Shown here: in pieces, positions 1 through 6,787 of the stretch
Position numbering within the stretch: the first letter of the stretch is position 1
How the letters are laid out: each line of letters starts with the position of its first letter
From: an uncultured Blautia sp.
Lineage (GTDB): Bacteria > Bacillota > Clostridia > Lachnospirales > Lachnospiraceae
Direction of reading: 5' to 3'
Assembly (NCBI GenBank): GCA_900551715.1
Contig: URXG01000055.1
Location: 1-17,492 of the forward strand
Length of the DNA stretch: 17,492 nucleotides
Notes under the pieces: model-generated
What the model saw: the letters and a program-made list of their open reading frames with translations, nothing else
Told to the model about the DNA's origin: nothing
The model's database searches: none
Made by a program: the position numbers and the translations under genes

Positions 1-1202
1 AAGCAGACAAGGCTCCGATCATCTACTGTCTTGGTGTAACTGAACATTCCACAGGTACAGAGGGCGTTATGTCCATGTCCAACATGGCACTTCTGGTAGG
101 TAAGCTGGGACGTGAAGGCTGTGGTGTGAATCCACTTCGTGGACAGAACAACGTGCAGGGTGCCTGCGATATGGGTGCACAGCCTACAGATTTCCCTGGA
201 TATCAGAAAGTCAAAGATCCGGCAGTTATCGCAAAATTCGAGAAAGCATGGAACACCAAACTGAATCCGAAAGTTGGTCTTCATGCAACAGATGTATTCC
301 CGGCAGCTATCAGAGGCGATATCAAAGGTCTGTATATTTATGGTGAAGACCCGGTTGTTACTGACCCGGATACCCACCATATCATCAAAGCACTGGAAAG
401 CCTTGAGTTCTTTGTAATCCAGGAATTGTTCATGACAGAAACAGCTGCATATGCAGATGTCATCCTTCCGGGTGTCAGCTATGCAGAAAAAGAAGGTACA
501 TTCAGCAATACAGAACGTCGTGTACAGCGTGTTCGTAAAGCAGTTACCATTCCTGGCAATGCAAGACTGGATACAGATATTATCATTGATCTGATGAACC
601 GTATGGGATATCCGCAGCCTCATCTTACTTCTGCTGAGATCATGGATGAGATTGCTTCTGTAACTCCTTCCTTTGGAGGTATCAGCCATGCACGTCTGGA
701 CAGCGAAGAAGTAGGCGGCAGGGGACTTCAGTGGCCATGCCCGACCAAAGACCATCCTGGTACACCGATCATGCATGTAGGTAAGTTTGCAAGAGGACTT
801 GGCTGGTTCTATCCGGCAGAATATATTCCTTCCGCAGAGCTTCCAGATGAAGAATATCCGATCATCCTGATGACAGGACGTATCCTGTACCATTACACAA
901 CAAGAGCAATGACAGGTAAGACACCTGAACTTATGGAGATTGAAGGCAAGTCCTTTATCGAAATGAATGAAGAAGATGCAAAAGCACTTGGAATTGCCAA
1001 CGGAGATAAGGTTCGTGTAACATCCAGACGAGGACAGATTGAATCTACAGCTCGTGTGGGAACCAAAGTATCCAAAGGTGAATCCTGGATGCCATTCCAC
1101 TTCCCGGATGGAAATGCAAACTGGCTGACCAATGCAGCTCTTGATAAATATGCAAGAATTCCGGAATACAAAGTTTGTGCGATTCGTATTGAAAAAGCCT
1201 GA
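1..1202 (+). CDS. fdhF: Formate dehydrogenase alpha subunit, C-terminal part (5' end outside window)
   Basis: This is a molybdopterin (bis-MGD) oxidoreductase that interconverts formate and CO2. The reading frame is open from base 3, well before the first ATG at 69, and translates into the family-typical stretch YCLGVTEHSTGTEGVMS. The gene therefore begins upstream and about 399 residues of its C-terminal portion are seen. Recognisable blocks are GCGVNPLRGQNNVQGACDMG (residues 18-37 counted from base 69), typical of FdhF proteins. The C-terminal molybdopterin-dinucleotide-binding domain includes GDKVRVTSRRG and MPFHFPDGNANWLT. The active-site Sec or Cys and the N-terminal 4Fe-4S cluster ligands lie upstream and cannot be judged. 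The gene ends with TGA and a strong terminator follows. Neighbouring cofactor genes, fdhD and selD support the assignment. Whether it is a stand-alone, NAD(P)-linked or hydrogenase-linked enzyme cannot be told from this fragment. Confidence 0.95.
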   Translation, partial: ADKAPIIYCLGVTEHSTGTEGVMSMSNMALLVGKLGREGCGVNPLRGQNNVQGACDMGAQPTDFPGYQKVKDPAVIAKFEKAWNTKLNPKVGLHATDVFPAAIRGDIKGLYIYGEDPVVTDPDTHHIIKALESLEFFVIQELFMTETAAYADVILPGVSYAEKEGTFSNTERRVQRVRKAVTIPGNARLDTDIIIDLMNRMGYPQPHLTSAEIMDEIASVTPSFGGISHARLDSEEVGGRGLQWPCPTKDHPGTPIMHVGKFARGLGWFYPAEYIPSAELPDEEYPIILMTGRILYHYTTRAMTGKTPELMEIEGKSFIEMNEEDAKALGIANGDKVRVTSRRGQIESTARVGTKVSKGESWMPFHFPDGNANWLTNAALDKYARIPEYKVCAIRIEKA

Positions 1203-1260
1203 ATCACAGACATACAAAGAACAGTAATGTAAATTCCTCTTTAATATACGTGAATAAATA

Positions 1261-1315
1261 AAAGCAGAAGGTATTCTCAAAATCCTTATGGTATGAGAAT
1301 GCCTTTTGCTTTTTT
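1261..1315 (+). terminator. Rho-independent terminator after fdhF
   Basis: Bases 1263-1279 pair with 1294-1310 over 17 positions with only two G-U wobbles. The loop is 14 nt and a run of T follows (1311-1315). It lies about 60 bases after the fdhF stop codon and separates fdhF from the moeA operon. Confidence 0.92.
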
Positions 1316-1348
1316 ACTTTAAAAAGTTATAATACATGCTTCTTTCAG

Positions 1349-1377
1349 TTGTGGTATTTTGGCTAATATGTTAAAAT
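1349..1377 (+). promoter_or_regulatory. Probable promoter of the moeA-mobB-regulator operon
   Basis: A TTGTGG -35-like hexamer (1349-1354) is 17 bases from a TAAAAT -10-like hexamer (1372-1377). The -35 match is weak (3 of 6), as expected for a regulated promoter. The -10 overlaps the inverted repeat at 1369-1381. It lies about 100 bases before the chosen TTG start of moeA. Confidence 0.5.
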
Positions 1378-1381
1378 AACA
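1369..1381. promoter_or_regulatory. Candidate operator, TGTTA-N3-TAACA inverted repeat (site 1)
   Basis: TGTTAAAATAACA is a perfect 5-3-5 inverted repeat on top of the proposed -10 of the moeA operon. The same pattern recurs at 4549-4561 in the fdhD/MOSC divergent promoter region and nearly again at 4627-4639. I found no other copy in the window. The half-site resembles the GTTAT/ATAAC arms of the E. coli ModE operator. The regulator at 3259-3681 is the obvious candidate to bind it, which is inference. Confidence 0.5.
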
Positions 1382-1476
1382 AAGGCATTAATTGCGAAAA
1401 TCTGACAGAAATGTCAAGAATATTTATCCGGAAGGTAGATTCGGCTAAAGATAACAAAAAAACAGGAGGGAATCAA

Positions 1477-2682
1477 TTGGAAAATCTTACAGTAGAAGAA
1501 GCACTTGAGCAGTTATTGTCCCATACAAAAGTAATCCAGGAGACAGAGACAGTATCGCTGCTTAAGTCTAAAGGAAGAATTCTTGCAGAAGACATAAAAG
1601 CGGAACTGGACAATCCGCCATTTGATCGTTCACCCATTGACGGCTATGCATGTAAAGCAGAAGATCTTGCCGGCGCATCCCTTTCCACACCGGTTTGTCT
1701 GAAAGTTACCAGAGAGGTTGATGCGGGAGATTACTCTGAGGAGACAGTAAAGAAAGGCGAGGCAGTAAGGATCATGACAGGAGCTGCCGTACCGGCAGGC
1801 TGTGACTGTTGTGTCCGTCAGGAAGATACAGATTACGGAGAAGATACCGTACAGATATACAAAGAACACAAGCAATGGGAGAATTATTGCTTCCGGGGAG
1901 ATGATTTCAAAAAAGGTACCGTAATGCTACAAAAAGGTACCAGAATTGATTTTATTGAAACAGGAATCCTTGCCAGCATGGGAGTAGCAGAAGTTACAGT
2001 CAGAAGAAGACCCCGGGTTGCCATTCTTACCACAGGGGATGAAGTGATTGTACCAGGGAATCCTTTGAAACCAGGCAAGATTTATGACTGCAATCAGAGT
2101 CTTCTGGCAGCACGTATGATGGATTTTGGCGTGGAATTGTCAGTGGCAGACTGGGTACAGGATCGTCCTGAAAATATGGCAGAAAAGATCCGGGAGATTG
2201 CAGATTCTGTAGATATGATTATTACGACAGGTGCTGTTTCCGTAGGCAAGAAGGATATTATGCACGAATCAATTCGTATTCTGAATGCAGAGAGGGTCTT
2301 CTGGCATATCAAAATGAAGCCTGGAATGCCTACCTTATTCTCTGTGTATAAAAATACACCCATCATAAGTCTTTCCGGTAATCCTTTCGGCGCGGCAGTG
2401 ACCGTAGACGTGCTGATTCGTCCCATGCTTCACAAGATGACAGGGGATCCGGTTCTGGCTGTTGTCAGAAAGAAATGCAGACTGAATAATGAATTTATGA
2501 AGAAAATCAAAGGCCGGAGATATGTAAGGGCCTTTACGGATGGGGAATCCGTCACGATTCCGTCCGGACTTCATTCCAATGGTGTCCTTTCTACCATGGC
2601 AGGATGTAACTGCCTGATTGAGATGGAGGAAGGCAAAGTAGGAACTCATACAGGAGAGATGGCAGAAGTCTTTCTGCTGTAA
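1477..2682 (+). CDS. moeA: Molybdopterin molybdenumtransferase MoeA
   Basis: MoeA inserts molybdate (or tungstate) into adenylylated molybdopterin in the cytoplasm, the last step to basic molybdenum cofactor. I place the start at TTG 1477 because AGGAGGG (1464-1470) sits six bases before it, and the protein then begins MENLTVEEALEQLL as MoeA proteins do (401 aa, normal family length). An upstream in-frame ATG at 1411 lacks such a site and would add 22 unlike residues. Visible motifs are PPFDRSPIDGYA (Asp55 matches the conserved catalytic Asp), TTGDEVIVPG, TTGAVSVGKKD, KPGMPTLF and LSGNPFGAAVT, where the usual LPGNP has Ser for Pro. The C-terminal domain IV is present. It heads an operon with mobB five bases downstream. 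Confidence 0.95.
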   Translation: MENLTVEEALEQLLSHTKVIQETETVSLLKSKGRILAEDIKAELDNPPFDRSPIDGYACKAEDLAGASLSTPVCLKVTREVDAGDYSEETVKKGEAVRIMTGAAVPAGCDCCVRQEDTDYGEDTVQIYKEHKQWENYCFRGDDFKKGTVMLQKGTRIDFIETGILASMGVAEVTVRRRPRVAILTTGDEVIVPGNPLKPGKIYDCNQSLLAARMMDFGVELSVADWVQDRPENMAEKIREIADSVDMIITTGAVSVGKKDIMHESIRILNAERVFWHIKMKPGMPTLFSVYKNTPIISLSGNPFGAAVTVDVLIRPMLHKMTGDPVLAVVRKKCRLNNEFMKKIKGRRYVRAFTDGESVTIPSGLHSNGVLSTMAGCNCLIEMEEGKVGTHTGEMAEVFLL

Positions 2683-2687
2683 AGAGA

Positions 2688-3245
2688 ATGTACAGGATGA
2701 ACAGAACAAAGAATCAATTGATACTGGCTGTAAGTGGAGTAAAGAATTCCGGAAAGACAACATTGATCGCATCCCTTCTTCCGGAGCTTAAAAAGAGAGG
2801 TCTTCATATAGCAGTGATCAAACATGATGGACATGAATTTGATGCGGATATTCCAGGTACGGATACCTGGAAGTATGCACAGGCAGGAGCAGAAGGTACA
2901 CTGGTATTTTCAGAGACCAAATATATGATGATCAAATATCTTCCTGCACCCTCACCGGAACAGCTTATTGAATATTTCCCGGAAGCAGATGTGATTTTAC
3001 TGGAAGGATTCAAATATTCTTTTTTTCCAAAGATCGAGGTGATAAGGAAAGAGAATTCTTCTGTATCGGTATGCGACCCGAAATATCTTCTGGGAGTGGT
3101 TACGGATTGGGAGAGAGACAAGCTGCAAAATACATTTGGTGGAGGAAGGGCAGAACTACCGGAAAGAATTCCTTTTTTTGAACTGAATGTACCGGGAGTC
3201 CTGGCAGACTGGATCTGTGCGCGTAGATCAGAAAAAATAAGATAA
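2688..3245 (+). CDS. mobB: Molybdopterin-guanine dinucleotide biosynthesis adaptor MobB
   Basis: MobB is a GTP-binding P-loop protein that assists MobA in attaching GMP to molybdenum cofactor, giving the dinucleotide form that formate dehydrogenase needs. The Walker A motif GVKNSGKTT is at residues 17-25. It is followed by the family-typical IKHDGHEFDADIPGTDTWKYA segment in which substrate-facing residues lie, and by DVILLEGFKYSFFPKIEV (the LEG-K block). Length is 185 aa, normal for stand-alone MobB. The start at 2688 is five bases after the moeA stop. A second in-frame ATG at 2697 is an alternative, and neither has a strong ribosome binding site, which suggests translational coupling. The partner mobA is in the separate operon at 6125-6721. 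Confidence 0.93.
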   Translation: MYRMNRTKNQLILAVSGVKNSGKTTLIASLLPELKKRGLHIAVIKHDGHEFDADIPGTDTWKYAQAGAEGTLVFSETKYMMIKYLPAPSPEQLIEYFPEADVILLEGFKYSFFPKIEVIRKENSSVSVCDPKYLLGVVTDWERDKLQNTFGGGRAELPERIPFFELNVPGVLADWICARRSEKIR

Positions 3246-3258
3246 TCAGGAATTATTT

Positions 3259-3681
3259 ATGAATATGGAATATAAAGGAGAAATAACTGGAATGACAGAT
3301 GAAAACATGATGGAGAAGGTTGCAACGGAAGCACAGAAAAAAGAGCTCGGAGTGAAAGCTAAGGTTATTGTAACGGGCACAGAAGATTTTTTTGGACCAG
3401 GCCTGTTTCACCTTCTTCAGCATATTGATAAAACCGGATCCATTCATGCTGCATCCAAGGCAATGGGCATTTCTTATTCCAAGTGCTGGAAGCTTTTGAA
3501 CAGAGCAGAGGAGCAGGCTGGTTTTCCATTCCTGCACCGCCAGAGTGGAGGACTTCATGGTGGGAATTCTGTCATCACTGAGGAGGGACGGAAATTCATG
3601 GAACACTATGAAGCCCTTCTGGAAGAACTGAAAGAAATGACACAGACGGCATTCCGAAAACATTTTTGGGAATATTTGTAA
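3259..3681 (+). CDS. ModE-type winged-helix regulator lacking the molybdate-binding domain
   Basis: This 140-aa protein matches the N-terminal DNA-binding half of ModE. It shows a LLQHIDKTGSIHAASKAMGI helix-turn-helix at about residues 52-71 (recognition helix SYSKCWKLLNRA) and a wing with GGLHGGNSVITEEGRKF, equivalent to the GG-x-GGG-x-LT-x-G block of ModE. It has no C-terminal TOBE/Mop molybdate-binding domain, so effector sensing is unclear. Cys76 lies in the recognition helix. The start at 3259 has AGG eight bases upstream. ATG 3292 with AAGGAG at 3275-3280 is a real alternative and would shorten the protein by 11 residues. It is the last gene after moeA-mobB and probably regulates molybdenum genes, perhaps through the TGTTA-N3-TAACA sites (inference). 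General databases often call such proteins LysR-type. Confidence 0.85.
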   Translation: MNMEYKGEITGMTDENMMEKVATEAQKKELGVKAKVIVTGTEDFFGPGLFHLLQHIDKTGSIHAASKAMGISYSKCWKLLNRAEEQAGFPFLHRQSGGLHGGNSVITEEGRKFMEHYEALLEELKEMTQTAFRKHFWEYL

Positions 3682-3701
3682 AAGACTTCTGCCACCAGAG
3701 A

Positions 3702-4502
3702 TTATTTTGAACAAAAGACTTTCATACGATCTCTTCTTGCTGCACAGATAAGAGTCAGATCATATTGTGTGGCAAGCTCTATAGCCTCTGTAGTAGGAGA
3801 AGCCTTGCTGGAAAGAACCGGAATACCTGCGGTGATGGCTTTCATGACCATATCTGTGGGGATTCTTCCGCTGGAATAAACCATGCACTCGTGAAGGTCG
3901 ATCTGGTTGCGGAGAGCATAGCCGATGACTTTATCCAGGGCATTATGTCTGCCGATATCCTCGCAGGAAAAAAGAATCTCATCCTTTCTGGCAAGAAGAC
4001 AGCTGTGAGTAGCAAAAGTGATTCCATGAAGAAGGGTGCCTTCTGCAAAGGCATCTGCCATATGAAAGATCCATTCAGGCTTCCATTCTATGGGGGTGAC
4101 AGGAATAGGTTCTTTTGCTGACACAAAATAATCATTAAGAATGTGATTGCCTGTACAGCAGCTGGGAGTAATCTCTACAAAATCAGATCTGGAAGCTGCA
4201 TTATCTGCAGTTGCCTTCAGATGTACTTTGGCACGTTTGCCATATTCGCAGATATAGACACTTTCGATATCATCAGCAGAGTGAATGACCTGTTCTGTAA
4301 GAAGACGTCCCAGTACAAGCTCTGTAAGATACTGGGGAAGACAGATCAGTTTCATGGTGAGCTGATCATTAAGATACACATCGATGAGATGCTCATTCAG
4401 CACCTGTTCTTCTTTGTCAAGGATTTCCCCTTCGCGTCCGATATATAGATATTTCTGCATTTCAAGTAATGGCAGGTCGTGGTATTGTTCGTTAATATAC
4501 AT
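3702..4502 (-). CDS. fdhD: Formate dehydrogenase accessory sulfurtransferase FdhD
   Basis: FdhD passes sulfur from a cysteine desulfurase to the bis-MGD cofactor, which is required for formate dehydrogenase activity. Motifs are SCCTGNH (Cys115-Cys116), GITFATHSCLLA and the hallmark CEDIGRHNALDKVIG, then SSGRIPTDMVMKA and SKASPTTEAIELA. The conserved cysteine pair in E. coli is CxxC; here the loop carries adjacent cysteines. I chose ATG 4502 because GGAG lies seven bases upstream on the minus strand (266 aa). A GTG at 4544 would add 14 residues without a ribosome binding site. The gene converges on the ModE-type gene with only 20 bases between stop codons and no visible terminator. It diverges from the MOSC-moaA-mobA operon, sharing its operator region. 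Confidence 0.94.
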   Translation of the reverse strand: MYINEQYHDLPLLEMQKYLYIGREGEILDKEEQVLNEHLIDVYLNDQLTMKLICLPQYLTELVLGRLLTEQVIHSADDIESVYICEYGKRAKVHLKATADNAASRSDFVEITPSCCTGNHILNDYFVSAKEPIPVTPIEWKPEWIFHMADAFAEGTLLHGITFATHSCLLARKDEILFSCEDIGRHNALDKVIGYALRNQIDLHECMVYSSGRIPTDMVMKAITAGIPVLSSKASPTTEAIELATQYDLTLICAARRDRMKVFCSK

Positions 4503-4539
4503 AATTTCTCCAATCTTAAAAAGAGTTTTTTTGTTTATA

Positions 4540-4568
4540 TTCACAATGTGTTATGATAACAGTATAAC
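4540..4568 (+). promoter_or_regulatory. Probable promoter of the MOSC-moaA-mobA operon
   Basis: TTCACA (4540-4545) and TATAAC (4563-4568) each match the sigma-A consensus at five of six positions and are separated by 17 bases. The inverted repeat 4549-4561 fills the spacer. A second ATAACA half-site covers the -10. The opposite-strand promoter for fdhD must lie in the same 160-base region but is less clear; TATAAA read on the minus strand just beyond the repeat is one option. Confidence 0.6.
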
Positions 4569-4569
4569 A
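4549..4569. promoter_or_regulatory. Candidate operator, TGTTA-N3-TAACA inverted repeat (site 2)
   Basis: TGTTATGATAACA (4549-4561) is a perfect inverted repeat around one central base and contains the same TGTTA-N3-TAACA pattern as 1369-1381. A further ATAACA (4564-4569) follows, so TGTTAT also pairs with it as a wider repeat with a nine-base gap. It sits between -35 and -10 of the MOSC operon and about 47 bases from the fdhD start, where it could control both directions. Confidence 0.55.
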
Positions 4570-4626
4570 GAAATCAGAATGAAAAAGAAGATTATGAAAG
4601 AAAATTACAAAAAAGAAAATTATCCG

Positions 4627-4652
4627 TGTTACTGTAACTTGCGGCAGTAACA
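4627..4652 (+). repeat. 8-bp inverted repeat in the 5' leader of the MOSC operon
   Basis: TGTTACTG (4627-4634) and CAGTAACA (4645-4652) are perfect complements around a 10-base loop, 28 bases before the MOSC start codon. The first arm also begins TGTTACTGTAACT, which matches the TGTTA-N3-TAACA operator pattern at nine of ten specified bases. It may be a third protein-binding site or an RNA hairpin close to the ribosome binding site. Confidence 0.4.
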
Positions 4653-4680
4653 ATTACTAAAAATGGAAGAAGGTTTATTT

Positions 4681-5127
4681 ATGGGAAAAATAATGGCTGT
4701 AAATATCAGTGAACAGAAAGGTACTCAGAAAAAAAACATACACACTGCAAAGGTTATTGAAGACTGGGGTATTGAGAATGATGCGCATGCAGGCAAATGG
4801 CATCGTCAGGTCAGTCTTCTTTCCTACGAAAAAATAGAAGAATTCAAAGCAAAGGGAGCACCTATTGATGAGGGGGCATTTGGGGAGAATCTTATTGTGA
4901 GTGGCTATGATCTTAAGAATCTTCCGATTGGCACCAGATTTCAGTGCAATGATGTGGTTCTGGAACTGACACAGATTGGCAAGAAATGTCACAGTGGCTG
5001 CGAGATCTTCAAGATCATGGGTGACTGCATTATGCCAAGAGAGGGTGTTTTTACAAAAGTACTTCATGGGGGAACCATCACAGAAGGCGATGAAATCACC
5101 ATTATAGAAAACGGAATGGAGAAATAG
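4681..5127 (+). CDS. MOSC domain protein
   Basis: The MOSC domain is found in molybdenum cofactor sulfurases and related proteins and is thought to handle sulfur or metal on the cofactor. The 148-aa protein is essentially one MOSC domain. It has an N-terminal MGKIMAVNISEQKGT segment, GIENDAHAGKWHRQVSLLSYE, the GAFGENL block, and GKKCHSGCEIF with the conserved cysteine at position 103 (Cys107 and Cys116 also present). The start at 4681 is preferred because AGAAGG lies eight bases upstream. An in-frame ATG at 4663 lacks a ribosome binding site. It is the first gene of an operon with moaA (nine bases later) and mobA, which supports a role in molybdenum cofactor work. Its exact reaction is not known from the sequence. 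Confidence 0.9.
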   Translation: MGKIMAVNISEQKGTQKKNIHTAKVIEDWGIENDAHAGKWHRQVSLLSYEKIEEFKAKGAPIDEGAFGENLIVSGYDLKNLPIGTRFQCNDVVLELTQIGKKCHSGCEIFKIMGDCIMPREGVFTKVLHGGTITEGDEITIIENGMEK

Positions 5128-5136
5128 AAACAGATT

Positions 5137-6111
5137 ATGAAAGACAGATACGGAAGAGAGATTGATTATCTTCGTATATCGATCACAGACAGATGTAACC
5201 TGCGCTGTGTTTACTGTATGCCGGAGGATGGAATTCATCAGATCTCTCATAAAGAAATCCTTACCTATGACGAAATCAAAAGGATCTGTCAGTGCGTGAC
5301 AACACTTGGAATCCATAAAATAAAATTTACGGGAGGAGAGCCTTTGACTAGAAAGAACTGTTCAGAACTGGTAGCAATGGTAAAGGCACTTCCCGGTATC
5401 GAAAAGGTCACACTGACCACCAATGGGGTATTACTGAAAGATCAGCTGAAAGATCTGGCAGAGGCTGGCATTGACAATATCAATATCAGTCTGGATACCC
5501 TCAGCAAAACAGAGTTTCACAGGATCACAAGACGGGAAGGACTTTCCAGTGTACTGGAAGGCATAGAAGAAGTACTGAAATATCCACAGATTGGTCTGAA
5601 GATCAACTGTGTTCCTGTAATAGAAGATCCGGAGAACCTGGTGTCCATTGCAGGTCTTGCAAAAAAATACCCCATACATGTACGCTTTATTGAGATGATG
5701 CCCATAGGATTTGGGAAGGATTTTGCTTTTCGGGGAGAAGATGAGATCTGTTCCATCCTGGAAAGGGCTTATGGTATCATGATACCGGATGCCAACAGAT
5801 ATGGAAACGGTCCCTGTCATTATTACCAGATTCAGGGATTTCAGGGCAGGATCGGTTTTATCAGTGCCATGACCCACAAGTTCTGCAACCAGTGTAACAG
5901 AGTCCGTATGACAGCAGAGGGCTATCTGAAAGCCTGCCTCCAGTACCAGACAGGAATCAGCCTGAAAGAACTTATGAGAAGCGGATGTACAGATCAGGAG
6001 CTCACAGAAGCTATCCGTAAAGTAATCTGGGAGAAACCACAGAGTCATCATTTTACATCAGCAGCCATAGATCAGGATGAACTGAAACTGATGTCTCAGA
6101 TTGGTGGTTGA
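5137..6111 (+). CDS. moaA: GTP 3',8-cyclase MoaA
   Basis: MoaA is a radical SAM enzyme that converts GTP to 3',8-cyclo-7,8-dihydro-GTP, the first step of molybdenum cofactor synthesis. The radical SAM cluster motif CNLRCVYC gives Cys20, Cys24 and Cys27. The second 4Fe-4S cluster ligands follow the expected spacing CxxC-x13-C (Cys250, Cys253, Cys267). The C-terminus ends in Gly-Gly, a feature needed for catalysis in this family. FTGGEPL (SAM-binding) is present near residue 66. Length 324 aa is normal. The start is nine bases after the MOSC stop and lacks a well-spaced ribosome binding site, so translation is probably coupled. moaC, which acts next, is not in the window. Confidence 0.97.
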   Translation: MKDRYGREIDYLRISITDRCNLRCVYCMPEDGIHQISHKEILTYDEIKRICQCVTTLGIHKIKFTGGEPLTRKNCSELVAMVKALPGIEKVTLTTNGVLLKDQLKDLAEAGIDNINISLDTLSKTEFHRITRREGLSSVLEGIEEVLKYPQIGLKINCVPVIEDPENLVSIAGLAKKYPIHVRFIEMMPIGFGKDFAFRGEDEICSILERAYGIMIPDANRYGNGPCHYYQIQGFQGRIGFISAMTHKFCNQCNRVRMTAEGYLKACLQYQTGISLKELMRSGCTDQELTEAIRKVIWEKPQSHHFTSAAIDQDELKLMSQIGG

Positions 6112-6124
6112 AAGGGGTACATTT

Positions 6125-6721
6125 ATGGACATGGCAGACACAGCAATGATCATTTTGGCAGGCGGTGCCAGCAGTCGCATGGGGCAGGACAAATGTGATC
6201 TTCGATTCAACGGGCTGACTTTTCTTGAAACCCAGATCCGGAAAGGACAGCAGTTGGAGATGCCAAAGATCTATGTTTCCGGCTATAAGGGAAAGGACTG
6301 CACCCAGGAGATCATTATGGACCGTATTCCAGGAAGAGGACCTCTTGGGGGACTGGAAGCCTGCCTCTGTAGAGCAAAAGAGCAGGGATTTTCCAGGTGC
6401 CTTGTATTGGGTGTGGACACGCCACTGATTCCAGTAGAAGAACTAAAGAGGTTAATGGCATTTTCTACAGAGAACACTGAGTTCCGGGCGATATTGCTCC
6501 GCCATAATGGCAAAGAAGAATCTCTGATAGCTGTATACGATACAGATCTCTGCCAGGATATTGAGGCTTTTCTGGATAGTGGCAGAGGGTCGGTGTTCCG
6601 CTTCCTGGGTGAGATCGGCTATGGCATTTATGATACCCACGAAAAGGATATCTACTTTACCAACATCAACGATCCTAGGATTTATCAGGAGATCGAAGCG
6701 CAGTTTGAGGGAACAAAATAA
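6125..6721 (+). CDS. mobA: Molybdenum cofactor guanylyltransferase MobA
   Basis: MobA transfers GMP from GTP to molybdenum cofactor, producing the guanine dinucleotide cofactor used by formate dehydrogenase. The nucleotide-binding motif LAGGASSRMGQDK lies at residues 11-23. It is followed by GPLGGLEACL and VLGVDTPLIP (the family Asp-x-Pro metal region). Start ATG 6125 is chosen for the AAGGGG site about eight bases upstream, giving 198 aa; an in-frame TTG at 6101 inside moaA has no such support. Another ATG two codons on (6131) is possible. The gene begins 13 bases after moaA and ends the operon; a terminator follows at 6740-6767. Its adaptor MobB is in the other cofactor operon. Confidence 0.95.
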   Translation: MDMADTAMIILAGGASSRMGQDKCDLRFNGLTFLETQIRKGQQLEMPKIYVSGYKGKDCTQEIIMDRIPGRGPLGGLEACLCRAKEQGFSRCLVLGVDTPLIPVEELKRLMAFSTENTEFRAILLRHNGKEESLIAVYDTDLCQDIEAFLDSGRGSVFRFLGEIGYGIYDTHEKDIYFTNINDPRIYQEIEAQFEGTK

Positions 6722-6739
6722 TAGAAATTGTATAGTTCA

Positions 6740-6767
6740 GGGGCATATCGTAGGATAGCCCCTTTTT
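6740..6767 (+). terminator. Rho-independent terminator after mobA
   Basis: GGGGC (6740-6744) pairs with GCCCC (6758-6762) and TATC with GATA inside it, with one bulged A. TTTTT follows at 6763-6767. The minus-strand side lacks a U-run, so it serves mainly the mobA operon rather than the convergent ABC genes. Confidence 0.8.
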
Positions 6768-6787
6768 CAGTATCAGTATTTGCAGAA

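Noticed and set aside
1411..1476. N-terminal extension of MoeA from ATG 1411
   Set aside because: AGGAGGG six bases before TTG 1477 and MoeA-like residues starting there fix the start; the extra 22 residues resemble nothing in the family.
1909..1941. Direct repeat AAAAAGGTACC twice in moeA
   Set aside because: It encodes the KKGT/QKGT segment normal for MoeA proteins; no sign of an insertion.
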